From: JACPDH01 sp041671505
GTDB lineage: Bacteria > Acidobacteriota > Thermoanaerobaculia > Gp7-AA8
Direction: 5' to 3'
Length of the DNA stretch: 64,000 bases
NCBI GenBank assembly: GCA_041671505.1
Contig: JBAZBK010000001.1
Span: 248,001 to 312,000 of the forward strand
Part shown: one piece after another, positions 52,739-60,840 of the stretch
How positions within the stretch are numbered: the first letter of the stretch is position 1
Layout: each line of letters begins with the position of its first letter
Program-made: the position numbers and the translations under genes
Notes under the pieces: generated by a model
Told to the model about the DNA's origin: nothing
Databases searched by the model: none
Seen by the model: only the letters and a program-made list of their open reading frames with translations

Positions 52739-53887
52739 CTAACGCAGCCGGGCGGTCGAGAGCGTGACCTTCTTCAGAACGTCTTCGTTGATGCGGACGC
52801 CGATTCCCGGCCCTTCGGGAACCGCGATGAATCCGCGGTCGTCGAGAACGACCGGAGGATCGACGATGTCTTCGTGGAAGTAGTGGCTCGTCTCCGAGGT
52901 GTCGCCCGGAAGCGTGAAGCCGGGGACGGTCTGCAGGTGGATGTTCACGGCGCGGCCGATTCCGGTCTCGTCCATCCCTCCCGACCAGGTCGGAATTCCG
53001 CGCGACGTACAGAGCTCGACGATCCGGAGCGACTCGAGAAGCCCGCCGACCCGTCCCTGCTTGATATTGATGATGCGGCAGGCGCCGAGATCGATCGCGG
53101 CGCGCGCGTCGGCGAGCGAGTGGATCGACTCGTCGAGGCAGAGCGGCGTCTCGAGCTGCCGCTGCAGGATCGAATGCTCGTAGATGTCGCTGTACGAGAG
53201 CGGCTGCTCGATCATCGTCAGGCCGAAGCGGTCGAGCTGCCGCAGAGTCGCGGCGTCGGCCAGCGTGTAGTCCCCGTTCGCATCGACCATCATCTGGATG
53301 TCGGGAAAGCGCTTCCGCACCGCCGCGACCATCTCGACGTCGCATCCGCGCTTCACCTTCATCTTCACCCGGTGATAGCCCTTCCCGACCGCCTCCGCGA
53401 CCGCGTCGACGAGCTCCGCCGCCGAATTCTGGATCCCGAGGCTGATCCCAGAGGGGATCGGGATCGCGCGTTGCCCTAACAGCGAGTAAAGGGGAATGCG
53501 CTTTCGCTTCGCAACGAGGTCGACGAGCGCGTTTTCGACCGTCGCCTTCGCCATCATGTTTCCACGGACGTGGCGGAACCTCTGGTCGAGCTCGCCGAGC
53601 GTGATGCCCGGCTCGACGAGCGGGAGGAGGAACTCCTTGATGATGTGGAACGCCGACGTGGTGGTCTCCGACGCGTAGAACGGATCGGGATCGGCGACGC
53701 ACTCGCCCCAGCCGGTCACACCGTCTCCCTCGACGCGAAGGAGAATCGCCTCCTTGCAACTCCAGGTCGCGGAGCTGATCGAGAACGGCTTCACGAACGG
53801 AAGCCGGACGGTGAGCGCGTCGATGCTGCCGATCGCGCCGATCGACTCGGATTCGAGACTTCGGATTGCGTCGCTCAGCGATGTCAT
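52739..53887 (-). CDS. Enolase-superfamily racemase/epimerase (OSBS/NAAAR or dipeptide epimerase type)
   Basis: 382 residues from ATG 53887. The capping domain starts SIDALTVRLPFVKPFSISSA. The barrel carries catalytic Lys in RVKMKVKRG, metal ligands in MMVDANGDYTLAD, MIEQPLSY and LCLDESIHS, and the second Lys in RIINIKQGRVGGLLESL. This set is shared by o-succinylbenzoate synthase, N-acylamino acid racemase and related epimerases. With peptidases on both sides, epimerisation of acyl- or dipeptide-bound amino acids is more likely than menaquinone synthesis. Starts 10 bp after the M14 stop. Confidence 0.8.
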   Translation of the reverse strand: MTSLSDAIRSLESESIGAIGSIDALTVRLPFVKPFSISSATWSCKEAILLRVEGDGVTGWGECVADPDPFYASETTTSAFHIIKEFLLPLVEPGITLGELDQRFRHVRGNMMAKATVENALVDLVAKRKRIPLYSLLGQRAIPIPSGISLGIQNSAAELVDAVAEAVGKGYHRVKMKVKRGCDVEMVAAVRKRFPDIQMMVDANGDYTLADAATLRQLDRFGLTMIEQPLSYSDIYEHSILQRQLETPLCLDESIHSLADARAAIDLGACRIINIKQGRVGGLLESLRIVELCTSRGIPTWSGGMDETGIGRAVNIHLQTVPGFTLPGDTSETSHYFHEDIVDPPVVLDDRGFIAVPEGPGIGVRINEDVLKKVTLSTARLR

Positions 53888-53897
53888 GGTGCTTGCC

Positions 53898-55382
53898 TCA
53901 ACGGACGACCCGAAGGACCGGGATCGCGCCACCGTCGCCGACGAGGGCGCGGAAACGCGAATACTGAAAGAGCCCATAGAGCGACGTCGGCTCGAGCAGC
54001 AGCGCGGCGCGCAAGGCAGCTTCACCTTCGAGCGGCACCCACAGGCTTCCGGCCGGGAGCTCGCGCGCTGCCACCTCCGACCGCTTCACGATCTGCCTCC
54101 CTTCGTAGCGGGAGTAGACCTCGTCGAACTCGTCTTCGACGCGAAGGAGCGTGCAGGCCTCCGCCTCGACGCTTCTCGCGGCCGCGAGCTTCTCGTACGG
54201 AACCGCGTGGCGGTCGAGCAGCGCGCCGATCTCGCCCGCGGCCCGCGGCTCGATCGCGTAGCCTCGGGGGGTCGCAACCGACCGCTTGACCGCGACTTCC
54301 GTCATCATGTTAGGCGTGGGCACCTCGACGGTCTTCCCGGAGGAGATCTCGATGACCGGGAAGCGCGCCACGTGCCCTCTCGGGTTCACCCAGAGATAGT
54401 TCACCGGAAGGAACGGCGGAAGCGCGCGGCCGCGCGACTTCGCGATCGCCGCCAGCGCGTCGGCACGGTCTCCCTCTCCCTGCAGCACCTTCCGGATCAG
54501 CACGAGGTAGGCGTCGACGCGGTTGCCGAGCTCCTTCGCGATCGCGTCGTCGCCCGAGCGCGCGGCGGCTTCCATGATGAACGAGAGGCCGCCGTAGGCG
54601 CCGATCGCGTTCATCCCCGAGTCGATGTCGGGCGCCGAGTGACGCTGCTCGTCATCGGGAGGCGTTCCGCCGACCCAGTATTGAAGGAACGGGTGGCCCG
54701 CATCGAGCGAGGCCTTTCCCGCGGCCTGGAACCACTGCTTCGCGATCGCCATCAGCATCGGATCGAAGAGCGGATTGTTGATCCCGTCCATCGTGATGTC
54801 GGGCCACTTCGTCCAGCCGCGCTTCCGGTAGCCTTCGGTCTCGCGCGCGAACTCGTGGCAGTCGACGGCGACGTGAGGGCGCAGCCGCTGCGCGATGCGG
54901 TGGAGCGCCTGCGTCTCCGGCTGCTCGAGCGTGATGTGGTCGCGGTTGATGTCGACGCCTGCGCCGTTCACCCGCGTCCGGGCCTCCGCGCCGTCGGGAT
55001 TCATCATCGGCATGATCCAGAGGTCGACGCCCGCGGGAAGGAGCGACGGATCCTTCGCGATGTCGCGGATCAGGAAGAGGAGCGCGTCCTTGCCGGAGAT
55101 CTCGTCGCCGTGCTGCTGCGCGTAGAAGAGAACGGTCCACTCCGGCTTCGGGTCACGGCCGACGTGGACGAGGTAGAGCGACCGCCCCTTCGTCGATTTG
55201 CCTTCGACGGAAACGGAGACGACGCCCTTCCCGTCGACCGACTTCAGGAACGACTCCATGTCGGCGTAGGAGATCGTCTTCGTGAGCGACTTCGGGTCGG
55301 CGGGCATCGCGTCGGGCTTAGGGGCTGCAACGGCAATGCTCGCCAGAGAGGCGAGAAACAGACACGCGGCGATTCGTTTCAC
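53898..55382 (-). CDS. Secreted M14-family zinc carboxypeptidase
   Basis: 494 residues from GTG 55382, which has GGTGAGGAG upstream and opens a signal peptide (KRIAACLFLASLASIAVAAP); longer frames upstream run through a repeat and are not credible. Zinc site AQQHGDEISGKDALL (HxxE) near residue 115 and VAVDCHEFARETEGYRK (His) near 205. NPDGAEARTRVNGAGVDINRDH is the usual substrate-side signature, and LSFIMEAAARSGDD holds the catalytic Glu. It frees C-terminal residues from peptides. First of three closely spaced peptide-related genes. Confidence 0.9.
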   Translation of the reverse strand: MKRIAACLFLASLASIAVAAPKPDAMPADPKSLTKTISYADMESFLKSVDGKGVVSVSVEGKSTKGRSLYLVHVGRDPKPEWTVLFYAQQHGDEISGKDALLFLIRDIAKDPSLLPAGVDLWIMPMMNPDGAEARTRVNGAGVDINRDHITLEQPETQALHRIAQRLRPHVAVDCHEFARETEGYRKRGWTKWPDITMDGINNPLFDPMLMAIAKQWFQAAGKASLDAGHPFLQYWVGGTPPDDEQRHSAPDIDSGMNAIGAYGGLSFIMEAAARSGDDAIAKELGNRVDAYLVLIRKVLQGEGDRADALAAIAKSRGRALPPFLPVNYLWVNPRGHVARFPVIEISSGKTVEVPTPNMMTEVAVKRSVATPRGYAIEPRAAGEIGALLDRHAVPYEKLAAARSVEAEACTLLRVEDEFDEVYSRYEGRQIVKRSEVAARELPAGSLWVPLEGEAALRAALLLEPTSLYGLFQYSRFRALVGDGGAIPVLRVVR

Positions 55383-55409
55383 GAGCGAATTCTCCTCACC
55401 GCCCGAGTT

Positions 55410-55572
55410 GTCGTCCCGACGACTGACCCCGCGAAGCGGGGGAAGGAGGAGGGACCTCGCAGGCTGGTACTCACATGCCACGGGCGGAACGCTCCGCAAC
55501 CCACTTCTTCTGTACCAGCCTGCGAGATCCCTCCTTCCTCTCTCGCTTCGCGGGATCGGTCGTCGGGATGAC
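55410..55572. repeat. Long inverted repeat (REPIN/MITE-like), copy 1
   Basis: Arms of about 62 bp face each other: left starts GTCGTCCCGACGACTGACCC, right ends in the complement of GTCATCCCGACGACCGATCC. Both run to CTCGCAGGCTGGTAC, with a 40-bp centre. Copies with the same outer GTCATYCCGA and an inner GGGATCT/GGAATCT box occur at 60510-60656 and 63518-63646. Confidence 0.8.
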
Positions 55573-55631
55573 AGCATGGACGCTTCATGTCAAACGCGTG
55601 CCGCCCACCTTCCACGGCCGCGCACTCCACC

Positions 55632-57050
55632 TCAGAACGGTCCCCAGTGCATCAGCACCGGGGGAATCAGGAGCAGCAGGCTGAGCACGACGAGCACGAG
55701 CATGAGCGGCAGGAACCAGCGCGCCCAGCGCTCCCACGGAATCTTCGCCATGCCTAACACTCCCATGGTGACGGCCGAGGTCGGGAGGATCGGGTTGACG
55801 AACTCGCAGAGCTGGAACGCGTAGACCATCGACTGCCGCGTGAGGCCGATCAGGTCGGCGAGCGGCGTCATGATCGGCATCGTCAGCGCCGCCTGCGCGG
55901 TTCCCGAATGGATGAAGAAATTGATGACCGCCTGAATGAGGAACATCACCTGCGCCGCCATGATGACCGGCAGCCCCGAGATCGCGTTGGAGCCCCAGTA
56001 GAGCAGAGTGTCGAGGACGACGCCCTCCTTCGCGATGATGAGCAGCGCGCGGCCGCAGGCGATGATGAGCGTCACGCTCACCATGTCCTTCGCGCCGGCG
56101 ACGAACGCGGTCGCGATCTCGTTCGACTTCTGTCCCGCGACGACTCCCATGAGGAGCCCCATCGCGAGGAAGAGCGCGCCGATCTCCTCGATGAACCACT
56201 GCTTCTCGAGGATCCCCCAGACGAGCACCGCCATCGACAGGAAGAGCAGGAAGAGGACGAGCGCTCGCCGGAGCGTCCAGGGCTCCGCCTCACCGCCGTG
56301 ATCGTACGCGCTCAGGTCGCGCTCGCGATCGATGTCGTAGACCGGGCTCAGCTGCGGGTTCTTCTTGATGCGCGCCGCGTACACCATCACCCACGCGATC
56401 ATCACGCCGGTGCCGATGCACCAGGTGATCACCCGGTAGCCGAGACCGGAGTAAAGCGGCAGGCCGGCGAGGCCCTGCGCGATGCCGACGGTGAAGGGAT
56501 TGAAGAACGCGGCGGCAAAGCCTGCGGCGGCGCCGAGAAACGGAATCGCTACGCCGACGATCGAGTCGTAGCCTAACGAGATCGCCAGGGGGACGAAGAT
56601 CAGGATGAAGGGGATCGTCTCCTCGCCCATGCCGAAGATCGACCCGCCGAGCGAAAAGATGATCATCATCACGGGGATCATCAGCTTCTCGAGGACGGGG
56701 CGCGCCGTCAGGGCGGACGTCACTTTCTTGATCGCGAAATGAACGGTCCCCGTCTCCTGGATGACGTTGAACGAGCCGCCGATCAGCAGCAGGAACGCGA
56801 TGATGAGACCGCCGTCGAGGAAGCCCTTGATCGGCGCGATCATCAGCCATTGCGGCCCGAGGTAGACCTTGTCGACCGAGTGGTAGGTGCCCGAGACGGT
56901 GATCTGCCGGCCATCCTTCTCGATCCGCTGATACGTCCCCGAAGGGACGATCCACGACATCACGAGGACGATGAGCACCAGCGATCCGACGATCACCAGC
57001 GTGTGGGGCATCTTGAACGAGCGTGCCGGCGAGGCGGCGGCATCAGACAT
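55632..57050 (-). CDS. YfcC-family membrane transporter
   Basis: 472 residues with about 12 hydrophobic segments, from LVIVGSLVLIVLVMSWIVPSGTY to WFLPLMLVLVVLSLLLLIPP. Family signs include GGLIIAFLLLIGGSFNVIQETG, GGSIFGMGEETIPF, FNPFTVGIAQGLAGLPLYSG and INFFIHSGTAQAALTMPIM. The YfcC/DcuC-like group carries C4-dicarboxylates, basic amino acids or peptides. Between an M20 and an M14 peptidase gene on one strand, uptake or exchange of peptide breakdown products is likely. Confidence 0.85.
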   Translation of the reverse strand: MSDAAASPARSFKMPHTLVIVGSLVLIVLVMSWIVPSGTYQRIEKDGRQITVSGTYHSVDKVYLGPQWLMIAPIKGFLDGGLIIAFLLLIGGSFNVIQETGTVHFAIKKVTSALTARPVLEKLMIPVMMIIFSLGGSIFGMGEETIPFILIFVPLAISLGYDSIVGVAIPFLGAAAGFAAAFFNPFTVGIAQGLAGLPLYSGLGYRVITWCIGTGVMIAWVMVYAARIKKNPQLSPVYDIDRERDLSAYDHGGEAEPWTLRRALVLFLLFLSMAVLVWGILEKQWFIEEIGALFLAMGLLMGVVAGQKSNEIATAFVAGAKDMVSVTLIIACGRALLIIAKEGVVLDTLLYWGSNAISGLPVIMAAQVMFLIQAVINFFIHSGTAQAALTMPIMTPLADLIGLTRQSMVYAFQLCEFVNPILPTSAVTMGVLGMAKIPWERWARWFLPLMLVLVVLSLLLLIPPVLMHWGPF

Positions 57051-57158
57051 GAGCGTTTCTCTCCTGGAAATTCGCGGCCGGCGATTGCCGGTGAAGGCGG
57101 CTGGGAACGACGCGAGGAATCGGGCGCTTCGCGCGCCGCGGCAACGGACGGAACATGG

Positions 57159-58367
57159 TCAGAGCGATGCGAGCAGGTCTGCGAGCAGCACGATGCGATG
57201 CTCGAGCGAATCGAGATTCAGGTATTCGCCGCGCACGTGCATCCCGTCGCCCGTCGGCCCGAGCCCGTCGACGACCGGGACCTTTCCGGGCTCGGCGAGG
57301 AAGTTAGGGAACGACACGCCTCCCCGGTCCTCTTCGATTTCGAGGTGAAAGCCGCGCGCCGCGGCGAGCTCGACCGCGCGCTGCACGAGCGCCGCGCCCG
57401 GCCCGTGAGGGTCGACCGGCGCGATCGTCCCCCCCGGCGTGAACTCCGTCGTCACTCCGTACTCCGCCGCGATCGTGCTCGCGAGCGCCGCGAGATCGGC
57501 TTCGACCTTCTCCCCTTCGGCGCTCGTGAGGAACCGGAACTCGCCTTCGGCCTTCGCCATGTCGGAGACGACGTTGAGCTGCCGCGACGTTCCGATCATG
57601 TCGTGCGTGCGGCCGAGGTCGTTCACGAAGTCGGCGCTGCCGCCGATGAGACGCCCGATGTTGACGGTGACGCCGGCCCCGGGGCGCGAGAGGTGATGTG
57701 CGCGCACGCAGAAATCGGCGGCGGCGGCCGCTGCCGAATGGCCGCTCCAGAAGGCGAGACCCGAATGCGCTCCGGTCCCGCGGACCTCGAGCTTCCACTC
57801 GGTGAGGCCGCGTCGGCCGGCGACGAGCGTCTCGCCTTTCTCTCGCGACTTGCCCGGCTCGAGCACGAGCACCGTGCGGGCGCTCTTGCTCCAGCGGTTC
57901 ATCGCCCTCGTCGAGATCAGCCCCTCGGCTTCCTCGTCGGGAACTGCGACGAAGAGGAGGTCACCCGGCGCCTTCTGACCGCGCGCCGCGAGAAGCTCGA
58001 GCGCACCGGTGAGCATTGCGAGCCCGCCTTTCATGTCGAGCGCACCCGTCGCGAAGAGGCGATTGTCGTCGACTTCCGGCGCGACCGCCGGGAGGACGGT
58101 GTCCATGTGCCCGATCAGGAGGAGGTGACGTTCGCCGACGGCAGGGCCGCGGGCGATCAGGGTCGGCTGCGAATTGCCGTTGGCGTCGGAGTCCTCGACG
58201 ACTTCGATCGTAAGGCCGAATCGCTCGAGAACGGCGCCGAGGTACGTCGCGACCTCGCGCAAACCGGCTGCATTTCCACTCTCCGACGAGATCGCGCAGA
58301 GGTCGCGAAGACGCTCCAGCGAGGTCGCTACGATCTGCTCCATCACTCCCGATGCGACCGCGTTCAT
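57159..58367 (-). CDS. M20-family metallopeptidase (glutamate carboxypeptidase-like)
   Basis: 402 residues; GGAGGCGCC directly before the ATG. Zinc ligands: LLLIGHMDTVLP (His/Asp) near residue 85, ATGALDMKGGLAML (bridging Asp) and VAVPDEEAEGLIS (catalytic Glu-Glu). The dimerisation insert begins VRGTGAHSGLAFWSG. No signal peptide, so cytoplasmic. It splits dipeptides or acyl-amino acids such as N-acetyl or folate-type conjugates. It is upstream of the YfcC gene, with AraC further upstream on the same strand. Confidence 0.9.
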   Translation of the reverse strand: MNAVASGVMEQIVATSLERLRDLCAISSESGNAAGLREVATYLGAVLERFGLTIEVVEDSDANGNSQPTLIARGPAVGERHLLLIGHMDTVLPAVAPEVDDNRLFATGALDMKGGLAMLTGALELLAARGQKAPGDLLFVAVPDEEAEGLISTRAMNRWSKSARTVLVLEPGKSREKGETLVAGRRGLTEWKLEVRGTGAHSGLAFWSGHSAAAAAADFCVRAHHLSRPGAGVTVNIGRLIGGSADFVNDLGRTHDMIGTSRQLNVVSDMAKAEGEFRFLTSAEGEKVEADLAALASTIAAEYGVTTEFTPGGTIAPVDPHGPGAALVQRAVELAAARGFHLEIEEDRGGVSFPNFLAEPGKVPVVDGLGPTGDGMHVRGEYLNLDSLEHRIVLLADLLASL

Positions 58368-58514
58368 GGCGCCTCCAAACAGTGCGGATTCTACTTGTTT
58401 TGGCGCGTGAATTCGACCCGTTTTCGCCCGAAAAACCGAACGAAAACGAGCCTGTGCGCGTTGCGCGAAAAGGCTTGCGTTGGAGGACGAAGAGGGGGGC
58501 GCTCCGTGAGGGAA

Positions 58515-59321
58515 TCAGCCCGCCACCGGGGTGTGGTTCCGGCGGTATCTCGACGGCGTCATCCCGATCTGCGCCTTGAAGACGCGGACGAAATGCGACT
58601 GGTCGCAGAAGCCGGTGCCGTTCGCGATCTCGCCTAACGACTTGTCGGAGCCGATCAGCATCTCGATCGCGCGCTCGACCCGCTTCTTCCGGAGGTAGTC
58701 GCCGACCGAACAGTCGAACGCCCGTCGGAAACCCTCGGCGAGGCTGATCGGCGACACGCCGAGAGAGAGCGCCAGGTCGCTGAGCCGCAGCTTGTCCATG
58801 TATCGCTCGTCGATGATCCGCCGCGCCTCGACCGCCCAGACCGGCACCCTCGGCCCGGGCCGCGATCCGAGCAGCCGCGACGCCTGCGCCATGAACTCGA
58901 GCGCGAGCCCTTCGAGCGCGACGTCGGTGGAACGACGCCGATTTTTCAGCTCGTCGCGAATCCGAAGCGCGAGAGGAAAGATCTCGGAGCTCGCGACGAC
59001 CGTCGCGGGGGTGGCGTCGCCGAAGAGCGCGTCCGCCATCGAGCCGCGCTGCTCCTCGATCTCGATCGACAGGAGCGTCGTGCGCCGCTTGAACTCGACC
59101 GCATGGCAGAGCCCGGGAGGAAAGTACATCACCGTCGAGCGGTCCATGATCCGGCTGCCCGAAACCTGGTGCTCCCGGCACTCGCCCTCGAAGATCACGA
59201 CGAAGTGCGGGCGGTCGTGAACGTGAGCGTGAAGGATGCATCCCTGCTCCCAGATCTCCTCGGTGATCTCGAAGCCAGGCACGCGGGAATGTGCAACCAG
59301 GTTTTCAGCAATCTCGATCAC
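58515..59321 (-). CDS. AraC-family transcriptional regulator
   Basis: 268 residues from GTG 59321 with CAGGAGA upstream. The N-terminal half is a cupin-like sensor (EEIWEQGCILHAHVHDRPHFVVIFEGECREHQ). The C-terminal double helix-turn-helix has LRLSDLALSLGVSPISLAEGFRRAFDCSVGDYLRKKRVERA and IANGTGFCDQSHFVRVFKAQIGMTPSRYRR. It is 147 bp upstream of the M20 gene and may control the peptidase/transporter genes. Effector unknown. Confidence 0.9.
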   Translation of the reverse strand: MIEIAENLVAHSRVPGFEITEEIWEQGCILHAHVHDRPHFVVIFEGECREHQVSGSRIMDRSTVMYFPPGLCHAVEFKRRTTLLSIEIEEQRGSMADALFGDATPATVVASSEIFPLALRIRDELKNRRRSTDVALEGLALEFMAQASRLLGSRPGPRVPVWAVEARRIIDERYMDKLRLSDLALSLGVSPISLAEGFRRAFDCSVGDYLRKKRVERAIEMLIGSDKSLGEIANGTGFCDQSHFVRVFKAQIGMTPSRYRRNHTPVAG

Positions 59322-59430
59322 GGCGCTCTCCTGGGGAAGTTGTAGAGCAATCCGACGCGAAAAATGTCACCGACGCGCAAAAGCGCGCGGCGGGGAGTGA
59401 AAACGTAACAAGCGACGGAGACGCGCCGCG

Positions 59431-59566
59431 CGAATTGAGCATGGAGAATTGAGAATTGAGAGATGAGGGAGCCGCGGGCGCGGAGGGACGCGCCGCGTCA
59501 TCGACCCGTCTGGCAAGACCGCTTGTCGTCCAATCTCTCAATTCTCAATTCTCCATTCTCAATTCG
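59431..59566. repeat. Inverted repeat of TTGAGAATTGAGAA units
   Basis: CGAATTGAGCATGGAGAATT... at 59431-59464 is mirrored, with one mismatch or so, by ...CTCCATTCTCAATTCG at 59534-59566. Arms are about 33 bp around a GC-rich 70-bp centre. The right arm supplies the stop codon of the esterase gene, so the element is younger than or has replaced that gene's original end. Confidence 0.75.
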
Positions 59567-60197
59567 CGGCGGCAGCGCCCGCGGAACGTTCGATCACACG
59601 AATCGCCGCGACAATGTCGTCCGCGACAGGCTTCGAATTCATGATCAGCGTGTGGATCGACTCGACCTCGACGAGGTCGCGGCCGGCGATCCTCGTGTCG
59701 TCGACGGTGAGCACGCCGTCGTTGCGGGCATTGCCGAGGGGCGTCATCGCGCCGACGGGCCCCGCGGTGCCGGCGTAGACGCGCGTCGACTCCGGGGGGA
59801 GCGGCAGCGAGCCCATGAAGAATGGATCGGCCAGCCTAACACCGGCGTCACGCGTGAGAAGCCGCAGTAGCGGAAAGCGATCGACGAAGTGCCGCGCGAG
59901 ATGGCAGGCACGGCTCGGCGGCGCGAGAAAGAAGCAGCCGCGCGGCGGAATGTCGGCCAGCTCGGGGAGCGCGAGCCGGATCAATACCGCGCCGAGGGAG
60001 TGGCTGACGAGGACGTATTCACCGTCGGCCAGCGCTCGCACCCGGCGCGCGAGGCGCGACGCCATCGCATCGGTCTTCTCGAACGACGCCGAGTAGCCGA
60101 AATACGACACGTCGACGCCGGCCCGGGAGAGACGCCTTCCGAGCAGGAGCATCGACACCGGTGTGCGGAACATTCCGTGGACGAGAATCGCGCGCAT
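59559..60197 (-). CDS. Alpha/beta hydrolase (EstA/lipase-like)
   Basis: 212 residues from ATG 60197 (RAILVHGMFRTPVSMLLLGRRL). Ser nucleophile in VLVSHSLGAVLIRLAL near residue 75; GTAGPVGAMTPLGNARNDGVLTVDDTRI holds the likely Asp; His in VESIHTLIMNSKPVADDI. It is like the short intracellular esterases next to YpfH-type folds, with no signal peptide. The last codons lie in an inverted repeat, so the C-terminus may be altered. No strong Shine-Dalgarno sequence. Confidence 0.75.
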   Translation of the reverse strand: MRAILVHGMFRTPVSMLLLGRRLSRAGVDVSYFGYSASFEKTDAMASRLARRVRALADGEYVLVSHSLGAVLIRLALPELADIPPRGCFFLAPPSRACHLARHFVDRFPLLRLLTRDAGVRLADPFFMGSLPLPPESTRVYAGTAGPVGAMTPLGNARNDGVLTVDDTRIAGRDLVEVESIHTLIMNSKPVADDIVAAIRVIERSAGAAAAN

Positions 60198-60840
60198 TGG
60201 TCGCCGCCGTTTGTTCAAGAAACGAGCCCGGACGGAGAAGGTTTCATCGTTACGCGAAGAAAACGCGAGAGTTAACACGGGGCCGCGTCGAAACTGTCAC
60301 GAATTGAATGACGAGCGGCGGAACGGCGCTGCTGACCAGCCATGGAGAGAGCACCGTCGCAGGAATGACACGGGAGATCGTGCGTCCGTGGTTCGCGCTC
60401 GGTACGAGTTCGTAGGATCGCACCGAAGGGGCGACGCGGTGCGTCGATCGCTCGTATCGCCCGCAACGAAAAGGGCGCGTTGCCCAATTCAGAAACGCTC
60501 TCGGCCTGTGTCATTCCGACGAGAGCGCGCAGCGCACGAGGAGGAATCTGCAAAACATCGACTGACCGATTCCTCTCATAAGGTCAATCCACTGAACGGA
60601 ATCGATTAGCTTTCTTTTTGCAGATTCCTCGCTCGCTCCGCTCGCTTCGGAATGACGGCGTGCGCGCCGTCGAATTGGGCAACCCTCTCGAAAGGCAACG
60701 GGCGACCCACCGGGTCGCCCCTACGGATGTCTGCCTGCTCTGGCCTTTGGCCTCTGGCCCGCCTTCCGCCTTTCGCCTTTCGCCTCTCGCCTCTTCGTCT
60801 TTCACGTCATAATTACGCGTTCACCAGAAAGGGAGTGTCC
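60198..60840. other. Intergenic region with a long inverted repeat
   Basis: 643 bp, no credible gene. It includes the repeat copy at 60510-60656, a pyrimidine-rich run of GGCCTTTGGCCTCTGG and CGCCTTTCGCC units at about 60736-60800, and the promoter area of the kinase gene, whose ribosome binding site is AAAGGGAG at about 60827. I could not pick a promoter. Confidence 0.5.
60510..60656. repeat. Long inverted repeat (REPIN/MITE-like), copy 2
   Basis: The left arm starts GTCATTCCGACGAGAGCGCG and includes GAGGAATCTGCAAAA. The right arm reads TTTTTGCAGATTCCTCGCTC ... CGGAATGAC. Arms are about 45 bp with several mismatches. It belongs to the same family as 55410-55572 and 63518-63646. Confidence 0.75.
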
